Positions 1-6,981 of a stretch of DNA of 7,369 bases are shown here, piece after piece. Where the stretch lies: contig JAFDAT010000167.1 of NCBI GenBank assembly GCA_019313725.1, forward strand, positions 1-7,369, in the 5' to 3' direction. The first letter of the stretch is position 1. Every line of letters starts with the position of its first letter. The notes under the pieces were generated by a model. The model worked only from the letters and a program-made list of their open reading frames with translations. It was not told the origin of the DNA and did no database searches. The position numbers were made by a program, and so were the translations under genes. This DNA comes from Deltaproteobacteria bacterium (lineage in GTDB: Bacteria; Desulfobacterota; Desulfobacteria; Desulfobacterales; B30-G6).

Positions 1-6
1 CCGAGG

Positions 7-1212
7 CTATATTGCGCCGGCCATTTTGAAAATCGGCAGGTACATGGCCACCACCAGTGCACCGATCACCGTGCCCAGAAACACCATCATGAAGGGCTCG
101 ATCATGGATGTCAGATTGTCGACCGCCTGATCCACTTCATCGTCGTAAAAATCGGCGATTTTTCCCAACATGTTATCCAAGGCACCGGTAGCCTCGCCCA
201 CCGCAATCATCTGGCACACCATGGGCGGGAAAACGCCGGATGCCGCAAGGGGATCAGCCATGGTCTGCCCCTCCGCAATGGCGGAGCGAACGTTGTAGAT
301 AGCCCTTTCTATCGTCTTGTTGCCCGCTGTTTTAGCGACAATGTCGAGCGCCTCAAGTATGGCAACACCGCTTGAGAGCATGGTCCCCATGGTTCTGGTA
401 AACTTGGCAACGGCCACCTTCCGGAGCAGCATGCCGATAACCGGCATTTTCAGAATCAATGCATCGACGCTGATACGCCCCTTGTTGGTCTGGTAATACC
501 GTCTGAAGGCAAAAATAAACAACACCAGGCCGATAATAATGTAGAGAATTTTCGATTTGACAAATTCACTCATGGCCACGACGATCTTGGTTGGAACCGG
601 GAGATCGCCGCCCAACCCCTCAAACATCTCTTCAAACACCGGTATGACGAACACGAGAATGACCCCCACCACCACCACGGCCACGATTACCGTGATAATC
701 GGGTAGGTCATGGCGCCTTTTACCTGGGCCTTGAGCTTGGCCGCCTTTTCCATGTAAGCCGAGAGACGCCGCAAAATGGTGTCCAGAATACCGCCGGCTT
801 CACCCGCCGCGATCATGTTGACAAACAGGCTGTCAAAATGCTTGGGGTATTTCCGGAGCGCTTCCGCCAGGGTCTGCCCCCCTTCCACCGATTCTTTCAC
901 CGTTTTCAGCATAATCTTGAAAGTCTTGTTTTCCTGCTGGGCCTGCAGAATTTCCAGGCACTGAATAATGGGCAGCCCGGCATCGATCATTGTGGAAAAC
1001 TGCCGGCAGAAGATAATGATGTCCTTTTCCTTGACCGGGGGCTGCAGAAAAGTCACATTTGCAAACAGGTCTTTCGGTTTTTTCTTTATCTTGGTGGGCG
1101 TGACGCGCAGTATGCTCAAATGGCTGCGGACAGCATCTTCATTGGGAAGATCGATTTCACCTTTCTGAACATCATTATTCCTGTTTTTTCCTACCCAAAG
1201 ATAGACCGGCAT
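7..1212 (-). CDS. pilC: Type IV pilus inner-membrane platform protein PilC (type II secretion F family)
   Basis: Complete 401-residue PilC/GspF-family protein, the polytopic inner-membrane platform that couples the PilB/PilT motor ATPases to pilin assembly and retraction. The two tandem T2SSF domains are visible at about residues 67–190 and 270–392. Each opens with the family motif (FCRQFSTMIDAGLPI at 68–82; FTRTMGTMLSSGVAI at 271–285). Hydrophobic membrane segments lie at about 171–191, 221–236 and 371–392, as in the family. The hallmark region FPPMVCQMIAVGEATGALD (328–346) is intact, and the length is typical (about 400). Start: the ATG at 1210–1212 is preceded on the minus strand by a G-rich run (complement of 1220–1224) 7 bases upstream, a weak Shine–Dalgarno. 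Stop is TAG (complement of 7–9). It is divergent from the rest of the window, so it is probably part of a pil cluster continuing to the left. A GspF role in type II secretion is the main alternative, but the sequence style fits PilC better. Confidence 0.93.
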   Translation of the reverse strand: MPVYLWVGKNRNNDVQKGEIDLPNEDAVRSHLSILRVTPTKIKKKPKDLFANVTFLQPPVKEKDIIIFCRQFSTMIDAGLPIIQCLEILQAQQENKTFKIMLKTVKESVEGGQTLAEALRKYPKHFDSLFVNMIAAGEAGGILDTILRRLSAYMEKAAKLKAQVKGAMTYPIITVIVAVVVVGVILVFVIPVFEEMFEGLGGDLPVPTKIVVAMSEFVKSKILYIIIGLVLFIFAFRRYYQTNKGRISVDALILKMPVIGMLLRKVAVAKFTRTMGTMLSSGVAILEALDIVAKTAGNKTIERAIYNVRSAIAEGQTMADPLAASGVFPPMVCQMIAVGEATGALDNMLGKIADFYDDEVDQAVDNLTSMIEPFMMVFLGTVIGALVVAMYLPIFKMAGAI

Positions 1213-1476
1213 AAATGTACCCCCATGGTGTGGATGTCTGTATCGGTGAGACGAGAATTACTAACATAATCTGATACAAACGACAATAGTTTTCGGAATT
1301 TATTCTTTGCGTTGATTAAGATTACGGTATATGTGTATGCTTGTTTAAACGTTGGATCCGGCAATTAAAATATGCTCTCCTGCCCAAGAATTGGTCCAGG
1401 GACATCTTGAAAATAGCTGGCAACCCAAACACGTATCGAATGTAAACCGGCGGATATCGCACTGGAGTTGAATACC
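1213..1476. other. Divergent intergenic region between pilC and the A-adding enzyme gene
   Basis: About 260 bases, visibly more AT-rich than the flanking genes, containing no credible coding frame. It must hold the start signals for the rightward gene and perhaps for pilC. Rightward sigma-70 candidates are weak: TTGATT (1312–1317) with TATGCT (1336–1341) at an 18-base spacing, or TTGTTT (1341–1346) with TAAAAT (1366–1371) at a 19-base spacing. An 8-bp palindrome GTTTAAAC sits at 1343–1350. I saw no sigma-54 −24/−12 pair in either direction and no terminator hairpin. Confidence 0.5.
1464..1467 (+). promoter_or_regulatory. Ribosome binding site that decides the start of the nucleotidyltransferase gene
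   Basis: GGAG lies 9 bases before the ATG at 1477 but directly abuts the in-frame TTG at 1468. A ribosome bound here cannot use the TTG, so the ATG is the supported start. This shortens the longest open frame by three codons, to 888 residues. Confidence 0.7.
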
Positions 1477-4143
1477 ATGGATCAAGATAACGGGTTGACC
1501 GTCATCACCACCCATATCAATGCCGACTTCGATGCTCTGGCATCCATGCTGGCCGCCCAGAAACTCTATCCCGATTCCCTGGTGGTATTTCCCGGCTCAC
1601 AGGAAAAAAATCTGCGAAATTTTTTCATTCAATCCATGGTATACCTGTTGAATATTGCCAATGTAAAAGACATTGATTTCAAACAGATAAGCCGACTTGT
1701 CCTGGTCGACACCCGTCAGCCGAACCGTATCGGAAAGTTTTCCACCATCCTGGACAAACCCGGCCTTGAAGTTCATATTTACGACCACCACCCGTCCATG
1801 ACCGGCGACATCGACGGAACCTACATGGCCCTGGAACCGCTTGGCGCCACGGTGACGCTCCTTGTAAACATACTGTGCGAAAAAGGGATCGAGATATCTT
1901 CCGACGAAGCAACCATCATGTGTCTCGGGATTTATGAAGATACAGGGTCGTTCACCTTTCCCTCCACCACGGAAAAGGATTTCCGGGCAGCGGCTTTTCT
2001 TTTGTCCAAAGGCGCCAACCTGAACATGATATCCAACCTGATCGCCCGGGAAATCAGCCCGGAACAGATCGGGATCCTGAATGACATTATCCAGGCATCC
2101 ACCACCCACAACATCAACGGTATCGATGTGGTGGTGGCGGCCGTGTCAACGAACCGTTATGTTCCCGATTTCGCTTTCCTGGTCCACAAAATGGTCAAAA
2201 TGGAGGACCTCGATGCCATCTTTGCCATTGCCCTCATGGAAAACAAGGTCTACGTGGTGGCTCGCAGCCGTATTCCCGAAGTCGATGTGGGCACCATCAT
2301 CACCTCCCTCGGGGGGGGCGGACACGCCTACGCCGCCGCTGCAACCATCAAGGATATGACCCTGGCCCAGACCGAACAGCGTCTTTTGGATATCCTGTAC
2401 AGTAAAATTCAGTCCAGGCGCCTGGCCAGGCACCTCATGACCTCACCGCCCATCTCCATCCGCGAAGATGTGTCCTGTCAGAAGGCCGGTGACCTGCTGA
2501 CGCGCTACAACATCAATGCCCTGCTGGTTACCGACAGCAAGAACGATGAGCTGGCCGGATTCATTTCCAGGCAGGTCATTGAAAAAGCGCTGTATCACAA
2601 ACTGAACCATGTTCCGGTGCATGAATACATGACCACGGAAATGGTATCCGTCGATCCGGAGGCGGATATCCTCGAAGTCCAGGATAAAATCATCGAGCAC
2701 AAGCAGCGTATCCTGCCGGTACTCGACAATCAGGCCATCATCGGTGTCGTTACCAGGACCGATCTGCTCAATATCCTGGTGAGAAGAAAAAACCACCAGC
2801 ACAAAGGGCAGAATGAGCCCCTGGAAAAACATGAGCACGCCAGGACGCGCAACATCTCCAATTTCATGAAAGAGCGCCTGGCACCTTCCCTGCTCAATTT
2901 ATTGCAGGAAATCGGCAGAACCGCCAGTGATCTCGGGAGCGATGCCTATGTTGTCGGGGGATTTGTCCGCGACCTGTTTCTCTACCGTTCCAATGAGGAT
3001 ATCGACATTGTCATCGAGGGTGACGGTATCGCCTTTGCCAAAAAATTTGCCGCTCAAAAAGGCGCGCGCGTACACGCCTATGCCAAATTCGGAACCGCTG
3101 TGATCATATTCTCAGACGGTTTTAAAATTGATGTGGCTTCCGCGCGTCTTGAATATTATAAATTTCCGGCAGCCCTTCCCATCGTCGAGACGAGTTCCAT
3201 CAAGCTGGATCTTTTTCGCAGGGATTTTACCGTGAATACGCTGGCCATTCAATTAAACCCCAAAAATTTCAGTATATTGATCGATTTTTTTTCCGCCCAG
3301 AAAGATATCAAGGAAAAGGTCCTGCGCGTACTGCACAACCTCAGTTTCGTGGAGGACCCCACGCGTGTTTTTCGGGCCCTGCGCTTCGAACAGCGCTTCG
3401 GTTTCACCATCGGAAAATTGACTGCCGGCCTCATTGAAAACGCGGTAAAAATGGATTTTTTCAAACGGCTGAGCGGTCGGCGGGTTTTCACAGAACTGCG
3501 GTTGATCCTGGAGGAGGACAATCCCGCACCGGCCATCATCCGGCTGCAGGATTACAACCTTCTGCGGGTCATCCACCCTTCGATAATAATCGATAACAAT
3601 TTGATATCAATGCTTAATTCAGCCAGAAAGGTCATCGCCTGGCACGATTTGCTTTTTCTGGAAGAATCCTATATAAAATGGTCCATTTATTTTATGGCCC
3701 TGATCCGGAACTGTGACAGAAAAACCTCGCAAGACATCTGCAGGCGACTTGAACTGGCACCGCGGTACAGAAAAATCTTCACCCGGGAAAGATTCCAGGC
3801 CGAAAGAACGCTTTACTGGCTGGAAAAAAATTCCCGGCTCGACAACAGCACGCTTTACGAAAAACTTTCGGGCTTGAGAATAGAGATGATTCTTTACTTG
3901 ATGGTCTGTACCCGTCTTAAAAGGATCAAAAGAGCGATATCGTACTATGTCACCAACCTGAGAGACGTCAGCATCTCGGTTACCGGCAAAGACCTGATGG
4001 AAATGGGGCTTGAACCGGGCCCGGTGTACAAAAAGATCATGGCCGCCGTCCTGCAGGCCCGGCTGAACGGCGGGCTCGAAACCCGCAGCGATGAGCTGCG
4101 GTTTGTGGAAAAATACCTGGTTGAGCAGCCCGCTGGGAGTTAA
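1477..4143 (+). CDS. DHH phosphoesterase–CBS–CBS–tRNA nucleotidyltransferase fusion, likely A-adding enzyme
   Basis: An 888-residue multidomain protein. Residues 1 to about 310 form a DHH/DHHA1 phosphoesterase module of the NrnA (nanoRNase/pAp phosphatase) type. All metal motifs are present: H13-x3-D17-x-D19, D78, DHH 103–105 and D155, with the DHHA1 glycine motif GGGGH at 279–283. Two CBS domains follow (about 321–377 and 382–437). A class II nucleotidyltransferase begins at about 470: GG 494–495, catalytic D508-x-D510, RRDFTVN at 581–587 and EDPTR at 626–630, followed by an RNA-binding helical tail. Aquifex and Geobacter are known to split CCA addition between separate CC-adding and A-adding enzymes. 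The long DHH–CBS fusion matches the A-adding type, so the likely role is adding or repairing the terminal A76 of tRNA in the cytoplasm. Poly(A) polymerase or a full CCA-adding activity cannot be excluded from sequence. The DHH module's substrate is unknown; oligoribonucleotide degradation and CBS nucleotide sensing are guesses. It may be co-transcribed with trpS. Confidence 0.9.
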   Translation: MDQDNGLTVITTHINADFDALASMLAAQKLYPDSLVVFPGSQEKNLRNFFIQSMVYLLNIANVKDIDFKQISRLVLVDTRQPNRIGKFSTILDKPGLEVHIYDHHPSMTGDIDGTYMALEPLGATVTLLVNILCEKGIEISSDEATIMCLGIYEDTGSFTFPSTTEKDFRAAAFLLSKGANLNMISNLIAREISPEQIGILNDIIQASTTHNINGIDVVVAAVSTNRYVPDFAFLVHKMVKMEDLDAIFAIALMENKVYVVARSRIPEVDVGTIITSLGGGGHAYAAAATIKDMTLAQTEQRLLDILYSKIQSRRLARHLMTSPPISIREDVSCQKAGDLLTRYNINALLVTDSKNDELAGFISRQVIEKALYHKLNHVPVHEYMTTEMVSVDPEADILEVQDKIIEHKQRILPVLDNQAIIGVVTRTDLLNILVRRKNHQHKGQNEPLEKHEHARTRNISNFMKERLAPSLLNLLQEIGRTASDLGSDAYVVGGFVRDLFLYRSNEDIDIVIEGDGIAFAKKFAAQKGARVHAYAKFGTAVIIFSDGFKIDVASARLEYYKFPAALPIVETSSIKLDLFRRDFTVNTLAIQLNPKNFSILIDFFSAQKDIKEKVLRVLHNLSFVEDPTRVFRALRFEQRFGFTIGKLTAGLIENAVKMDFFKRLSGRRVFTELRLILEEDNPAPAIIRLQDYNLLRVIHPSIIIDNNLISMLNSARKVIAWHDLLFLEESYIKWSIYFMALIRNCDRKTSQDICRRLELAPRYRKIFTRERFQAERTLYWLEKNSRLDNSTLYEKLSGLRIEMILYLMVCTRLKRIKRAISYYVTNLRDVSISVTGKDLMEMGLEPGPVYKKIMAAVLQARLNGGLETRSDELRFVEKYLVEQPAGS

Positions 4144-4160
4144 AGCGAAATGACGCTTTA
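4141..4160 (+). terminator. Small hairpin on the stop codon of the nucleotidyltransferase gene
   Basis: TAAAGCG (4141–4147) pairs perfectly with CGCTTTA (4154–4160) around a 6-base loop, and the 5' arm includes the TAA stop codon. The stem is 7 bp with only three G–C pairs. It is followed by ATCATTACG rather than a T-tract, so it is at best a weak terminator or an mRNA 3'-end structure. Read-through into trpS is likely. Confidence 0.25.
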
Positions 4161-4174
4161 TCATTACGCGTTAA

Positions 4175-4260
4175 AAAACCGCGCGGTCTATCCCGCGCCC
4201 TCGATACAATACCGATGCCATTCATTCCTTCATGACGAACGGGGCACATGGCGCGGTTTT
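4175..4260 (+). promoter_or_regulatory. trpS leader with a perfect 10-bp inverted repeat
   Basis: AAAACCGCGC (4175–4184) is exactly complementary to GCGCGGTTTT (4251–4260), with 66 bases between them. The 3' arm ends 17 bases before the trpS ATG and 7 bases before its Shine–Dalgarno. A second segment, CCGCGCC (4193–4199), can pair with GGCGCGG (4250–4256), overlapping the same 3' arm, so two mutually exclusive pairings are possible. The 5' arm also contains the self-complementary CCGCGCGG (4179–4186). This resembles a leader with alternative folds but lacks T-box signatures and a proper T-tract. Function is inference only. Confidence 0.3.
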
Positions 4261-4267
4261 ATGGATT

Positions 4268-4271
4268 GGAG
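4268..4271 (+). promoter_or_regulatory. Ribosome binding site that decides the trpS start
   Basis: GGAG lies 6 bases upstream of the ATG at 4278. The in-frame ATG at 4248, which would add ten residues (MARFYGLEFR), has no comparable site and lies against the inverted-repeat arm. Family members start close to the SGMRPTG motif, so the ATG at 4278 is preferred. Confidence 0.75.
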
Positions 4272-4277
4272 TTTCGA

Positions 4278-5264
4278 ATGACAACCCAAAAAAGAATACT
4301 GAGCGGCATGCGCCCCACCGGTCCGCTCCACCTGGGAAACCTTCACGGTGCTCTGCTGAACTGGGCAAACATGCAGGACGATTATGACTGTTTTTTCTTT
4401 ATCGCCGACTGGCACGCTTTGACCAGCGACTACGAGGACCCCAAAAATGTTCCCGATCATGTGAAAACCATCATGATCGACTGGTTGAGCGCCGGACTGA
4501 CACCCGAAAAAAGTACTCTCTTTGTACAGTCCCGCATCAAAGAGCATGCCGAGCTTTTTCTGATCCTGTCCATGATCACGCCCGTACCCTGGCTGGAACG
4601 CAATCCGACGTATAAAGACCAGATCGTACAGATCAATAACAAGGACCTGTCAACATTCGGTTTTTTGGGTTACCCCGTGCTGCAGGCTGCGGACATCATC
4701 ATGTACAAGGCCAACGGCGTCCCGGTGGGCGTCGATCAGGTCCCCCATGTCGAGATCACCCGGGAGATTGCCCGGCGCTTCAACCACTTTTACGGCAATG
4801 TCTTCCCTGAACCCGACGCCATCCTGACCCGGACGCCCAAAATCCTGGGCCTGGATAGACGGAAAATGAGCAAAAGCTACAACAATGCCATCTACCTGTC
4901 GGATACGCCCGACGCGGTCAGGTCGAAAGTGCTGCAGATGGTCACCGACCCGCAACGCGCCAGAAAAAGCGACCCGGGAAACCCGGATGTCTGCAATGTC
5001 TATGAATTCCACAAACTTTACTCGGATGACGAAACCATATTCACCATTGACAGTGCCTGCCGAAAAGCTGAAATCGGCTGTGTCGAGTGCAAAAAGATGA
5101 TGGCGGAATTCCTGATCAAAGGCCTGGGTCCGATTCATGAAAAAAGGGCCTACTACCTGGAGCGCCCGGACCTGGTGGAAGATATTTTTGTGGACGGCAG
5201 CGCCAGGGCGGCCGAGATTGCCGGGGCGACCATGGAGGAAGTGCGAGCTTCGATTTCCTTCTAA
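4278..5264 (+). CDS. trpS: Tryptophanyl-tRNA synthetase
   Basis: A 328-residue class I aminoacyl-tRNA synthetase that activates tryptophan with ATP and charges tRNA-Trp in the cytoplasm. The ATP-binding HIGH-type signature is HLGN at residues 18–21, preceded by SGMRPTG. The KMSKS loop is exact at 196–200. The tryptophan-pocket and dimer region is recognisable by ERNPTYKDQ, by GYPVLQAADIIMYKA and by the VPVGVDQVPHVEITREIARRFN stretch before the KMSKS loop. Length matches the usual bacterial enzyme (about 325–340), so it appears intact. It lies 134 bases after the A-adding enzyme gene, with no convincing terminator between them, and 240 bases before scpA. The neighbourhood groups two tRNA-related enzymes. 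No trp-codon leader peptide or T-box was found upstream; the only possible control element is the inverted repeat in the leader. Confidence 0.97.
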   Translation: MTTQKRILSGMRPTGPLHLGNLHGALLNWANMQDDYDCFFFIADWHALTSDYEDPKNVPDHVKTIMIDWLSAGLTPEKSTLFVQSRIKEHAELFLILSMITPVPWLERNPTYKDQIVQINNKDLSTFGFLGYPVLQAADIIMYKANGVPVGVDQVPHVEITREIARRFNHFYGNVFPEPDAILTRTPKILGLDRRKMSKSYNNAIYLSDTPDAVRSKVLQMVTDPQRARKSDPGNPDVCNVYEFHKLYSDDETIFTIDSACRKAEIGCVECKKMMAEFLIKGLGPIHEKRAYYLERPDLVEDIFVDGSARAAEIAGATMEEVRASISF

Positions 5265-5504
5265 AATACGGAAAAATCATCATCACGAAAACACGAAATC
5301 CAGGTTTTTACATAAAACCCAATCCGGATAACCGGAGTTGAATATCCAACGCCCAATGATCAAGTTCCGGCAGGGCTGAAGCCCTGGACTACATAGCATA
5401 ACGCCAACGGCTTTGTAGCACAGGGATTTATCCAAAGCTAAACCGTGCGCAAACATGATGTGGTTTCAACAAACAGATTAACTAACAGAACCGAATAACC
5501 ATCT
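5265..5504. other. Non-coding gap between trpS and scpA
   Basis: 240 bases without a credible gene. Two small hairpins follow trpS: GGTTTT (5303–5308) with AAAACC (5314–5319), and TCCGG (5323–5327) with CCGGA (5332–5336) around an ATAA tetraloop. Neither is followed by a T-tract, so neither is a clear intrinsic terminator. The REPIN-like element occupies 5371–5433. No recognisable sigma-70 promoter was found in front of scpA, so scpA may rely on trpS read-through or on a promoter of another class. Confidence 0.5.
5371..5433. repeat. REPIN-like pair of inverted palindromic repeat modules
   Basis: The left module holds a perfect palindrome: CAGGGC (5371–5376), TGAA, GCCCTG (5381–5386). Read on the minus strand from 5397 down to 5374 it aligns with the plus strand from 5410 to 5433 at 18 of 24 positions. 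The shared core is GCTnTGTAGnnCAGGG followed by nTTnAnCC. The two modules therefore sit head to head around a 12-base centre (5398–5409) and can fold into one long hairpin: 5382–5397 pairs with 5410–5425 at 13 of 16 positions. This is the architecture of REPINs, the inverted REP pairs mobilised by RAYT (TnpA-REP) transposases. The right module has a decayed palindrome (GGGATTTATCC). No RAYT gene lies in the window. Chance structure is unlikely, but family membership needs a genome copy count. Confidence 0.55.
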
Positions 5505-6218
5505 ATGGAAACAACCTACCAGATAAAACTCGAAGATGTCTTCGAAGGTCCCATGGACCTTCTGCTTCACCTGATAAGAAAAAACGAAGTGGACATTTAC
5601 GACATCCCCATTGCCCTTATCACGCGCCAGTACATCGAGTATATCGACTTGATGAAGATGATGAGCATTGACTTTGCCGGGGATTTCCTGGTGATGGCCT
5701 CTACGCTGGCCCAGATCAAATCCCGGACCCTGCTGCCCACGCATGGCAACGAAGATGAGGAGGACGATCCGCGGATGGAGCTCACCAGGCCGTTGATCGA
5801 ATATCTGCAGATGAAATCCGTTGCCGACCAGCTGGCCGAAAGGGATCTCTTAGGGGAAAAAACCTTCGCCAGAACGTATGCCGAGGGGGAATTCAAGGAG
5901 TTTGCCGGAGACGATCAGGTCATCCAGGTCGGCTTGTTTGAATTGATCGATGCGTTCCAGAAAATTCTAAAGAGCATCCCCGAAGACCACAGAATCGATT
6001 TAGATGCCGACAGTGTGTCCGTAAAGGAGCGGATCACGGAAATCGTGGATCAGCTTGAAGAAAAAGGCACCATGACATTTGCCGAGTTTTTTGCCACCCG
6101 GGTCCAGAGGAGCGAGATCATCGTTACGTTTCTCGCCCTCCTGGAAATGGTCAAGCTCAACCTGATCAGAATAGCCCAGCACCTGCCTTCGGGCATTATC
6201 AGAATATTTTACGTATAA
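5505..6218 (+). CDS. scpA: Segregation and condensation protein A (ScpA, kleisin)
   Basis: A 237-residue kleisin subunit of the SMC–ScpAB condensin, which bridges the two SMC ATPase heads and helps load and compact replicated origins. The N-terminal SMC-neck-binding region carries the family signature FEGPMDLLLHLIRKNEVDIY at 13–32. The conserved ASTLAQIKSRTLLP block follows at about 65–78. An acidic linker (EDEEDDP, about 83–89) leads to the ScpB-binding middle. The C-terminal winged helix ends with SEIIVTFLALLEMVKLNLI at about 203–221. Length is slightly short for the family (about 240–270) but all domains are present. An in-frame TAA at 5496–5498 makes the ATG at 5505 the earliest possible start. 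No Shine–Dalgarno is visible in front of it, which is odd for a gene 240 bases from its neighbour. It overlaps scpB by one base. Confidence 0.95.
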   Translation: METTYQIKLEDVFEGPMDLLLHLIRKNEVDIYDIPIALITRQYIEYIDLMKMMSIDFAGDFLVMASTLAQIKSRTLLPTHGNEDEEDDPRMELTRPLIEYLQMKSVADQLAERDLLGEKTFARTYAEGEFKEFAGDDQVIQVGLFELIDAFQKILKSIPEDHRIDLDADSVSVKERITEIVDQLEEKGTMTFAEFFATRVQRSEIIVTFLALLEMVKLNLIRIAQHLPSGIIRIFYV

Positions 6219-6913
6219 TGGAAGATTTGAAAAACATCATTGAAAGCCTGCTTTTCGTGACGGAAGAGCCGCTGACCCTGGACCGGATCAGGGAAGTCCT
6301 CGAGCTTGAGGACCGCCGCATGATCAGGGAAACCCTCAATGAACTCAAGGACGACTACGCGGCCAGGACCGGTGCATTCGTTTTGCGCGAGGTTGCCGGG
6401 GGATACCAGTTTCGCTCCCGTCCCGAATATGTTCCCTGGATCAAGCGGCTGATACAGCCAAAACCCTCCCGGCTCAGCAGGGCCGCCTTGGAAACCCTGG
6501 CCATTATCGCCTACAAACAGCCGGTCATCCGCAGCGATGTTGAGCACCTTAGAGGGGTGGACTGCGGCGGTGTGCTGCGCATGCTTTTAGAACGAAAACT
6601 CATCCGTGTCCTGGGTCGCAAGGAGATACCCGGCAGACCGATCATCTATGTCACCACCAAGCAGTTTCTAGAGGTGTTCGACCTGAAAAATCTGAAAGAT
6701 CTTCCAAGCCCCAAAGAAATTGAGGACCTGGGCAAGGCCTCCCTCGAGGATCCGACCCTTGAAGAAATCCAGACCGCGGGCCCAAATACAGGCGCACCGG
6801 AACCCGGAAACCCTGCCGGCAAAAAAATGGCCGCTGAAATATCGACGGCCGAAAACATAGCAGAAGACAAATCAATGGAAGAAGATCCGGATGGACACCC
6901 GACGAATGCATGA
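6218..6913 (+). CDS. scpB: Segregation and condensation protein B (ScpB)
   Basis: A 231-residue ScpB, the winged-helix dimer that binds the ScpA middle region and stabilises the SMC–kleisin complex on the nucleoid. The family core LSRAALETLAIIAYKQPVIR (84–103) is intact, followed by the conserved block ending HLRGVD, and later by GRPIIYVTTKQFLEVFDL. The first winged helix occupies about residues 1–80 and the second about 81–165. After about residue 180 the protein becomes a low-complexity acidic, Pro/Gly/Ala-rich tail that looks disordered and is variable in the family. The start ATG shares its A with the scpA stop (TAATG at 6216–6220), so it is probably translated by termination–reinitiation, which suits subunits of one complex. 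No separate Shine–Dalgarno is needed or obvious. The HU/IHF promoter starts 10 bases after its stop codon. Confidence 0.95.
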   Translation: MEDLKNIIESLLFVTEEPLTLDRIREVLELEDRRMIRETLNELKDDYAARTGAFVLREVAGGYQFRSRPEYVPWIKRLIQPKPSRLSRAALETLAIIAYKQPVIRSDVEHLRGVDCGGVLRMLLERKLIRVLGRKEIPGRPIIYVTTKQFLEVFDLKNLKDLPSPKEIEDLGKASLEDPTLEEIQTAGPNTGAPEPGNPAGKKMAAEISTAENIAEDKSMEEDPDGHPTNA

Positions 6914-6922
6914 ATTTAATAC

Positions 6923-6952
6923 TTGACTTCAATCCTGCCAACCCTCTATAAT
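6923..6952 (+). promoter_or_regulatory. Near-consensus sigma-70 promoter of the HU/IHF–tRNA-Val unit
   Basis: The −35 box TTGACT (6923–6928, five of six consensus) and the −10 box TATAAT (6947–6952, six of six) are separated by 18 bases. Transcription should start at about 6958–6960, giving a leader of roughly 23 bases before the HU/IHF start codon. This is by far the best promoter in the window, as expected for an abundant nucleoid protein. I found no better promoter for the tRNA, so it likely serves both. Confidence 0.85.
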
Positions 6953-6969
6953 TGTTGTACTTCAGTCCT

Positions 6970-6976
6970 AAAGGAG
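6970..6976 (+). promoter_or_regulatory. Strong ribosome binding site of the HU/IHF gene
   Basis: AAAGGAG, an almost full anti-Shine–Dalgarno complement, ends 5 bases before the ATG at 6982. It is the strongest ribosome binding site in the window, in keeping with high expression. Confidence 0.85.
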
Positions 6977-6981
6977 TCTAA

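Noticed and set aside
838..1269. 143-codon open frame on the plus strand opposite pilC
   Set aside because: It is antisense to a fully conserved PilC, has no ribosome binding site, and its translation resembles no family. It is a shadow frame.
1468..1476. TTG start for the A-adding enzyme gene, giving 891 residues
   Set aside because: The TTG directly abuts the GGAG ribosome binding site, while the ATG at 1477 has a normal 9-base spacing.
3619..4164. 181-codon minus-strand open frame opposite the nucleotidyltransferase C-terminus
   Set aside because: The plus frame carries recognisable domains up to its stop, and the minus frame shows no motif. It is a shadow of the real gene.
4248..4277. 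Upstream ATG giving trpS ten more residues
   Set aside because: It lacks a ribosome binding site and overlaps the leader inverted repeat. The family starts near the ATG at 4278, which has GGAG 6 bases upstream.
4144..4277. T-box riboswitch upstream of trpS, prompted by an ACCGCG-like string
   Set aside because: The conserved T-box sequence with GGTGG is absent, the leader is too short for a specifier stem, and there is no terminator with a T-tract.
5303..5336. Intrinsic terminator after trpS
   Set aside because: The two hairpins are short (6 and 5 bp), the first is nearly all A–T, and neither is followed by a run of T.
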